From assembly GCF_022458985.1 (NCBI RefSeq), contig NC_061770.1:33089599-33153598 (forward strand): a stretch of DNA of 64,000 nt. The letters run 5' to 3'. The notes under the pieces were generated by a model, which saw only the letters and a program-made list of their open reading frames with translations, did not search any database and was not told where the DNA came from. The position numbers were made by a program, and so were the translations under genes. This document shows positions 56,130-64,000 of the stretch, piece after piece. The stretch is from Mugil cephalus. Its lineage: Eukaryota > Chordata > Actinopteri > Mugiliformes > Mugilidae. Numbering within the stretch: the stretch's first letter is position 1; every line of letters starts with the position of its first letter.

Positions 56130-57600
56130 AGGCTAACTATGAAGTTAACTTAGTCTCATCTAAGGACTTTACAAGTTGCTGTTTCACATTCTGTCGTCTC
56201 TGATGCATTGGCAGACAAGTTATATCAAGAATATGTGTTGAGTCACTGTATTGCTTCTGAACGTCTGTGTTTAGTGTTTTTTTAATTTGAAGTTTTTCAA
56301 ACAGCCAAAGAAAAGGGTTGTGAAGGGCTGTGCTACCTTTGAATTTCATGTGAATGTGTGAATCAGAGATGTTTGAATGTCCTTTTTAACTTGAAGCAGG
56401 TTCAGTTCAGTTCAGAGTGTTTGTTGGTGTTAATGAGAGTTTGAGAGTGTGAGAAGCCTAGAGAGTTTGTAAGATGCCTTAGCTGAAGGGAAAGTCCATT
56501 GTTTAGGTTTGACCAGCTGATTTTGTTTCTTTAACTCTCACTTCTCAGTGCGTTCTCTTCAGTGCTGCTCTGGTTGATTGAGAAGTTATTTCCCTCAGGT
56601 CTCAGTTTTGTCCAGTTCATCTCCTCATTTCCTAAAAAGTGACTGGTTGCTCTGTAGTCCTGTGAGAAATAAATACATTTATTAAAAAAAAAAAAAAGAT
56701 TAAAAAAAATATCATGAGAATGTTTGGGACTGATTTTGACATTTAAACAACATAATTTCACACAGTGTACACAGGTTTACTACACCTGTGCGGAACATGA
56801 GGTAAATGGAAACTTTAGATTTGTGCAACAAATTACAACTTCAATGTTTTGCTAAAGTAATGTAAAGTCAATGGTAGAGTCTCCCCTGCATAGAAAGAGA
56901 TTCTTTCGAGCAGTCAGTGCTCCAAAGAATCTCTTTTCTTGTTTTCCAGACAATGTAAAACAACAACAACACATTCTTAAGGTAGATGGAATTGAATAAA
57001 TTATAAAGATAAGGAATGGTTATATTAAAATTTTTACTCCTGCAAATGGTCAAAGAGGTATTAAACTTAAAAAAAACTTAAATGAAACATTCCCAACATT
57101 TCAATATCGAGGGATGAAACAAAGTTTTGATAATATTAATAATAATTCATAATTGCATGAAGAAGATATTGAAACATCATGAGCATCTCTTCTTCTGTTG
57201 TGTGTGTGTGTTAACTCTGCCTACAGTTATCCATGTGTCACAGCAGACAGCGCTAATGTTTGGTTTTCTTATCCAGAATGAAGATTTACATGAAGTCCTT
57301 GACAGCTGACAGTTACGTAGTAGATTTTTAAAACTTAATTGCAGATTCTTGAAACTGAAGCCCTGTGTTAAGTAACTGGAACAGGTTAATCCTTTCATGC
57401 ATGAATTATGATAAACTCAGTCAGGATTTTTTTTACGAAGTGTTTTTATACATCCTTTATTCTATAAAGAAATATTTATCTGACCACTCAAGTGTACTTC
57501 ATGCATTTTGTACTGTAAAAAACATCAATGTAATAACATGGTAGTTATATAGGTATAGTTGTAATTTAGTTATACAGTTGTAATATGGTATTCTGTTAGA
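56130..57600. other. Non-coding stretch, no gene recognised
   Basis: AT-rich; no domain-bearing frames. It would be the intron of ENDOD1-like copy 3 if the 56050 promoter is used. Confidence 0.4.
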
Positions 57601-57629
57601 ATGGTGGTTCCTCTACTACTCTGTAGGCC

Positions 57630-57865
57630 TCTGTTTGAGCTCTATTGCTGCTCTATTGCTCTATTGCTCTATTGCTCTATTGCTGGAGCCTATCCCAGCT
57701 GGCATTGGGTGAGAGGTGGGGTCCACCCTGGACAGGTCGCCAGCCTATCACAGAGAAAACATAGAGGCATACAACTATTCGCCCTCACACTCACACCTAG
57801 GGTCAATATAGAGTCACCAATCAGCCTAACGAGCATGTCTTTGGAGGTGGGAGGAAGCCGGAGTC
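57630..57865 (+). repeat. Dispersed teleost repeat with (ctattg)n lead
   Basis: A short ctattgct tandem run is followed by the repeat core (gagaggtgggg, caccctggacaggtcgccag, ggaggtgggaggaagccgga). Confidence 0.7.
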
Positions 57866-58666
57866 TTTTTGAGTTCTACAGAATATAAGGATATATAGAA
57901 AAAAACTCAAATTACATCATAAAATCATCAAGAAGTTGATTTACAGCCAAAACACTATAGGATATGAATTATTTTCAAGAATAACGTTGGTAGTAATTGA
58001 CATCGCATTGAAGTTGAAACATAGCTAGTGATGCATGATGTACAATTGAGTGGACAGATGATTAATCTGCGTTTCCTCCAAAGATAAAATCCAAACTTGG
58101 AAAATCTTTACATAATATGTCGCCTTAGGTGTTACTTAATGTAATTATATTTTTTACCTGAAATGGTATCTTTTTATAGAAGGTAGGAACCAAATAGCCA
58201 AGGTGTTTGGTCTTTCTCCCTGACTGTCGGCCATCTTGTTTTCACTGGCTATTTTTTTCCCATTACAATGACCAGCCAATGGGATTTGTCTGTATGCGAT
58301 GATGCAATAGCTTCCACTAGAGTGGACTATATGCAACAGTGCCCAAAATTGCAGGCAAGGGTTAACGAGTCTGTCGCTAGATTTACTTATTACTGCTTGA
58401 AACGAGAGAATTAACATTTTCTTTTGGGATGAATCTGTCCATCTATCAAACTTTCCATGTGTTTCATTAGATTTGGCTCCAGTCTTTTATCTCCTAACAC
58501 ATGACTAGTAATTAATAATGAACACATCTTCATAGAGACTGGTCCACAGTTTCATCAAATAAAGAGTGCATATAGTGAGAACAGTCATGGCTTTTCAGTT
58601 GATCACTTCATTTAACTTTAAACTGTAACACACAGATTTGTCTTTTATTTTTCACAGTGATCCACC

Positions 58667-59843
58667 ATGACCTCACTGAAGGCCCTCCTGCCCCTCGCTG
58701 TTCTCCTCCTTCTGTCCGTCGCTCCCACAGAAACTGAAGTGGTGACCACAATATCAGAGTGTGATGGATTCTTTGTCAATGGAAATCCACCACATATCGC
58801 AGGAATCTTGGAGGGAGGGAAGATCCTGGACCAGAACAGATACAAACCTATTTGCCAGACCTTTGAAGACACCAGAACCTTTGTGACACTTTACGACACC
58901 AACAACAAGATCCCAGTGTTTTCTGCTGTAAAGTACAGAGGGGATCATGAAGGCACCAGACCTAACCCCTCCCCATGGATGATTGAACCACAGGTGAGTT
59001 TTCTTGGTTGGTTTTTGACTCATTCATGTTCCAATAAACTGTAATGATGCTGCAATGCTACTAAACTGAAAGCTGTTGTATTAATGTAACTAATCAACAG
59101 CTGCTCACAGAGACAGTTATAGACTAGCTGACTCTGCTGTAGACTAATACTAGAACAAATAAACTATATGATTTGGAGAAACCAAGTCTAAACTTCACAT
59201 TCGATCTACTTTGATCAACTTGTATGAGTAATTTACTTTTTAATTGTTACAGCTTGAGGACACAAAGGGCAACAAAAACATGATACGAGACAATGAAAAG
59301 AAAACCTACAACCACCAGGCTGGGAACACCGACTACAAAAACAAGCAAGGTTATGATAGAGGTCATTTGTTCCCAAGCTCTTATGGATATGATCAAATTG
59401 AAAAAAATTCCACCTTTACTCTGACCAACATTGTTCCACAAATAGACAAATTCAACCAGGGAACCTGGAACAAGATGGAACAATGCATCAAATGTGTTAT
59501 GGATAAATACTGCATTAATAACAATAATAAAATAGAAGGTTTTGTAGTAATTGGAGCACAGCCCAGCACTACCAACACCCTCAAAAACAAGATTAATATT
59601 CCTTCTATGCTCTGGTCAGCATTCTGCTGCTACAACAGCAAAGAGAAGAAATGGCTAGCGAGTGCACACTGGGGTGAGAACATTAAACCTAAAGACAAAT
59701 ACCTGCCAACTAAGACTCTGCATGACCTCCACAAGGAACTGGGGGAAAAAACTGAAGTGTTTCCTAAAACAGAATGTCCTCTCAAAACAACTGTCACCAA
59801 CGTTTATAAAAATCTTAACTCTAACTGCAACTGCCCACCGTAG
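58667..59843 (+). CDS. endod1-like: ENDOD1-like secreted nuclease, copy 3 (complete catalytic motif)
   Basis: Exon 1 is 58667-58993 (ATG to ...MIEPQ, donor GTGAGT) and exon 2 is 59253-59843 (acceptor ttgttacag, stop TAG), phase 0, 305 aa. The signal peptide MTSLKALLPLAVLLLL is followed by the Endonuclease_NS fold: DRGH at 144-147 (His147 general base), TLTNIVPQ (Asn168), metal-ligand Asn177, Glu185 in the helix. It is the only copy here that keeps every motif residue, so it is probably an active secreted DNase/RNase. The C-terminus (NLNSNCNCPP) differs from copies 1 and 2. The poly(A) signal is at 60198-60203. The promoter exon of copies 1 and 2 is not present upstream. Confidence 0.88.
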
Positions 59844-60688
59844 GCGTACGACTCCTACTGTAACTATCAAATGATTATGAGATTACAGCAGAAACAACAT
59901 CAGAAAGGCTTAAAGATGCATTAACATATCAGTACATAGCTCGTGTATACTTTCAGCTTTCAGCTCCTCATCAAACTCACCTCCTCCTCCAACCTCAAAC
60001 CCTCCTTTTCCTCCCTCTAACACGATTCTCTCTCCGTCCCCAGAATGTCCTTTCCTACTACCAGTAACAGAATAACAGCGAGCTCTGCTTTGTGCTGACC
60101 TATTTGTTTATCTGGACTCTACAGTAAATTCAAATGTTGATGATGAAAACACACTTGTGTCTCTGTGTGATCAGTTGAAATCTGTATTTGATCCTGAAAT
60201 AAAAGTGACACAAGGAAAACCCACGTCTCAGAGTGTCTTACTTCTCAATGTACATCTCCAATAGAAAACAGAGCTTTGTTAAAAATGTGAGTTTCACACA
60301 TATTAACATGTCGTCTGATGGGGAAGTTGTGACATTGTCATCAACTAACGCTGCCAAATGTTTGAGTTAATAAAAATGACTTCTTTGTGTTGCTGCAGGT
60401 GTTTTATTCAAACAGCTTCGTTGGTTAAAAACTCACACCCACCCTCAGCATGTAGAAAGTTCAACAACACACATATACACACACACACTATCACAAGCAC
60501 TTAAACTTATAAAATAAAAAAACATTTTATACATAGGCCCGATACTTGAACAATGACAAATAACAACTTTTAATATTTTTCTTAAAAATTAACCCCTAAT
60601 GATCCTGAATGAATAATTATATTGTGTCACTGATGTGAGTTTAATAAATGTGGTTATAATGGAGTCAACTCGACATCTCTGGTCAGTG

Positions 60689-61004
60689 AGCGCCCCCTGG
60701 TGGTGAGTCCGCAGCACAGATAAACTACAATGATGTGTTGATCATTCAGGGAGATTCCAGGATCATATTGTCTCCTCATGGTCCAGTAGTAAATGGTTTG
60801 TTGTCTGGTTCTGGGCCATGACCTGGTAAATGAGGACCTCTGATTTAAAGGATCATTTCAACCAATATTCTAGACTGTCAGAGTGAGTCAGTAGTTACAG
60901 ATTGTGTTTTTGTGCAGAAGCTGTTTAGAAAACAAAGATGATTTCATTCTTTCTCCATCATCTGCTGCTTTGCCAGCTGTGTCCTCTCACCACCAGAGGG
61001 CGCT
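60689..61004. promoter_or_regulatory. Divergent pair of CTCF-like motifs in the right arm
   Basis: Reverse AGCGCCCCCTGGTGG (60689-60703) corresponds to the block A forward motif. A second forward CCACCAGAGGGCGCT (60990-61004) lies in sequence specific to this arm. Confidence 0.4.
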
Positions 61005-61799
61005 CACTGCTGATGAACTGCTACAAAGATGTGTGATAAATATTGTGTTCCTCCAACACATTTGACAACTTTCAAACTAAACGAGTCTCTTTTCTTTGGT
61101 TGGATTCAAACATCCAGAGTTCATGTTGTCATAGAAACTGAGTCAATGATTAAATTCAAACAAACATCTGGATTATGGCTGATACACATGTGCTGAGAAG
61201 TGGACTCTTGCTTTCACACAAACGGCAAACACACTGGCCACATGGTGACAGACAGATGACTTTCAACTGAATATAAAGAGACTTTTAGAGAATGATTGTG
61301 TTGCCCTGGGAGAGTGTTGACTGCAGCAATGCTGTAGACACACAGTTAACAATCCCAAGTCCTCCAATAAACACACAACCTTGACTTCTCTGGTATTTTA
61401 ATATATTAAGACTTGATGCTTTGTTTGGAAAAGTGAAACATGACAAAAAATATACAATTCAGTTCAGTTCAACAATGGAACATGTAACACATTTAATAAA
61501 TACACAATAAATATAACAAGAAATCAATATAATACTGTTATACTCATGTTATTTCCAGACACATCGATTCAGAAGTTCATCAGAAAATAAACCAGTGACA
61601 GTTTTATTCTGAGCTCAATGAAAACTGGTTGACTGCAGTAGGAACCTCTGACCAGTAGGAGGCAGTAAATAACAGTTTTTAGAGAGAGTCTGGCCAATTC
61701 AAATCATGGGCGGCATCTTTGCTGCATCTGAGGGGATATTCTCTAGTGTGGTGGATGTGCTATGATAAATAAAAGTCTTATTTTCTCCATTAACAGGCC

Positions 61800-62290
61800 T
61801 ATAAATGTTATTACCAACGTTCAGCTCGGGCCTTTCTAAATGGAGTTTGCATGTTCTCCTTGTGTCCGTATGGGTTTTCTCCGGCTTCCTCCCACCTCCA
61901 AAGACATGCTCGTTAGGCTGATTGCTGACTCTAAATTGACTCTAGGTGTGAGTGTGAGTGTGACTCGTTGTTTGTCTCTGTGTTATCGCTGTGATAGGCT
62001 GGAGACCTGTCCAGGGTGGACCCCACCTCTTGCCTGATGACATCTGTCAAAGGCTCCAGGAACCCCCGCGACCCTAGTGAGGATAAGAGGGAGTAGAAGA
62101 TGAGATGATTACTAACACATTTTACAGACTGACCACAGGGGATATTTACCTCCAGAGAATGATTTACATGAAACTTTTCATTTGAGGCACTTTGTTTACT
62201 TGTTGAATATGTAAATAAGCCCTTGATAATGAAACCTACCAGTGGGTTGACCTTTCCTCTAGCGCCACCATCGGGCCAAGTGTCTAAATT
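61800..62290 (-). repeat. Dispersed teleost repeat, inverted copy
   Basis: Reverse complement of 6843-7290 with a few substitutions. Confidence 0.75.
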
Positions 62291-62947
62291 AGAATGAATG
62301 TGCTTTGTAAAGTCTTCATACAAATCTTCTCAGATTTAGTGACAACATTAATGACCACAAGGACCCTACTGGTTTTGGTGATGATACGACCGTTCCTCTA
62401 GCGCCACCATCAGGTGGAACTTTCAGTTTTAGACTTAGTGTGTCTTGAAAATCTTTCATCCAGATCTTCTCTAACAAGCAGACAACCTTTACACAGCTAG
62501 AACAGCTTGGGGTCAAATTGACCCCAGAGGAACACCAATGCTTCACTTCTTTTGCAGGTACATTAAATGTTTATACATTAAATGTTTATAACCAAAACCA
62601 GAAACCAAGAATGTCTTGTATATATGGTCCAGATATCTGAGGAGCGGGCAGGTTACTCAGGAAAGTCTACAAATAAAAAGTTCCTTTATAGCTCAACATC
62701 TCCTGCAAACAGTCTAACTTAGTAGCCTCTTAGCATCTGAACGCATACACAACAGCAGTGTTGTGTACTTCCCACTTAGATAACCATCTGAAACTCAGGT
62801 TAGTACTTGAACTCCTCTGTCATCAGTTTGCATTGGAGCAGAACCATGTCGCTCTACTGACACTTACAGTCAAAATATTGACAGTCACACAAAGTCAGGC
62901 ACTGATTGTAATGATTACACTAAGGTGTTTCCAGAATGTGAGGTGTG

Positions 62948-62948
<1 letters not shown>

Positions 62949-62988
<40 letters not shown>
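62949..62988. repeat. (CA)20 microsatellite
   Basis: Pure dinucleotide run within sequence inserted in the right arm. Confidence 0.95.
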
Positions 62989-62989
<1 letters not shown>

Positions 62990-63689
62990 CTACAGTTGAC
63001 GTCTGAGTAACACACCCTGATTTCAACAAAACTTCTTGAGGCAGTTTGAATTGCTACTGACACACAATAAATTTAAATTAAATTAAATTCTAACAGAGTA
63101 AACACTGAGTAGGCTGATAAATGTTAAATATTAGACTCAGGTTCTGTTTTAGTAAATGATCTGATGACTGATCTTCAAAATGATTCATTGTGTCTTGGCT
63201 CCACGTTCTAGTTCATGTAAAATATGTCCAGACTAACAGACAGACATAGAAACTCTATGCACTGTTCTACCTGGGTCATTTGTGGTCTCACTGCCATGAA
63301 TGCTGCATATCTTATTTGTATTGTGCTGTAAGTAAAATGTTAATTAAGTAGAACCACATCACTGAGGGAAGGGAACCTCATATGTCCGTGTTAGATTAGT
63401 TGTGTTACAGAGTTGGAGCTGAGGGAGGCTCATTCTACTCATCAGTTCTACAGTTACACAAGAATAAAACAAAAAAACTCTGAATCTTGACACACACAAG
63501 TACTTTATTGTCCTACAGGGTGAATTCAGGTGAACAGGGACATCATGAGAAAACAACATTTCAAATCAAATCAACTGTTGCTGAGACCAGTGGAAGAACA
63601 TCACCTCAGTCACATAACATCATTGTGGTCTGTAGCACCTAGAATACCTGAAACACAAACATGGGAAACTTCACTCAGACTATTATTGA

Positions 63690-64000
63690 GTGTAGTGACC
63701 TTGTGTGGCAGGGAGGGCAGTGCTACACCTCCCACCGTAGCCACGGGGCACGCCACACCCCAGCGCACATGGCGAGTGACAACGAACACCCCCAGACCGA
63801 CCAAGCGAGCACAAGCCGGTGCAGGCCAGAGCGGCCGCCCATACCCCCAGCACACCCCAGTCACAGCAGGGCGGCCAGAGACACTTCTCCAGCCGAGAGG
63901 ACCCCCCCGGGAGCCCAGCAAAGCCCCCACAGACAGGCACCGGCCCAGCGCACAACCAGGGACGGGTTATCCTAGCAGGGGGGCCAAGGTGCCGGCCCCA
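63690..64000. other. GC-rich, CpG-rich sequence of unknown origin
   Basis: Composition changes sharply at about 63700 to a C-rich plus strand full of ccccag, cggcc and gcccac words and continues to the window end. Frames on both strands are low-complexity (Pro/Arg/His or Gly/Val/Cys). It may be a dispersed GC-rich repeat or a CpG island; it is cut by the window. Confidence 0.5.

Larger units (their letters stand above)
58412..63445. repeat. Right arm of the large inverted repeat
   Basis: Inverted counterpart of about 5510-10690. Homology to block A starts at 58412, inside the leader intron of the nuclease gene, and runs through the gene, its 3' flank and the dispersed repeat (61800-62290) to 63445 with insertions. 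Confidence 0.8.

Overview
The window is teleost fish genomic DNA. The evidence is multi-exon genes with GT-AG introns, TRIM genes with PRY-SPRY tails, an ENDOD1-like secreted nuclease family, a fish-type single V-set immunoglobulin membrane protein, and many typical fish transposons (Tc1, L2 and Rex/CR1-like LINEs, Ty3/Gypsy). The species cannot be named from sequence alone. All identities are by-eye estimates; no search or alignment was run.

Layout. 1-7.3 kb: a TRIM gene cut off by a dispersed repeat (TRIM-1), then mostly non-coding DNA. 7.3-20.2 kb (block A) and 20.5-32.5 kb (block A') are a tandem segmental duplication. Each block carries, in order, an ENDOD1-like nuclease gene on the minus strand, LINE and possible KDZ-transposon remnants, a Ty3/Gypsy integrase pseudogene split by a 1.77-kb solo LTR, and a gutted L2 element. 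Block A alone holds an apparently intact Tc1 transposon; A' preserves the empty TA target. 32.8-34.2 kb: a Rex/CR1-like LINE inserted in the L2 tail. 34.4-37.5 kb: an intact TRIM gene (TRIM-2, plus). 41.7-43.4 kb: the Ig gene (plus). 45.6-47.5 kb: TRIM-3 (minus), an inverted partner of TRIM-2 with a rebuilt C-terminus. 48.7-57.9 kb: mostly non-coding, with direct repeats, a TRIM fragment, a 29-base C run, a TTAGGG-like minisatellite and a TATA promoter candidate. 58.4-63.4 kb: an inverted copy of about 5.5-10.7 kb with a third ENDOD1-like gene (plus). The last 0.3 kb is GC-rich and unlike the rest.

The working genes look like an innate-immunity or cell-surface cluster: RING/B-box/SPRY proteins with interferon-response-like sites upstream, a V-set Ig protein, and secreted nucleases. 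The main biological signal is the nuclease family. Introns, UTRs and flanks are nearly identical between copies, but the coding exons differ strongly. Copies 1 and 2 have each changed a different catalytic-motif residue, while copy 3 keeps the full motif. This fits diversification, or decay of two copies, inside a locus that is being copied and inverted by recombination between repeats.
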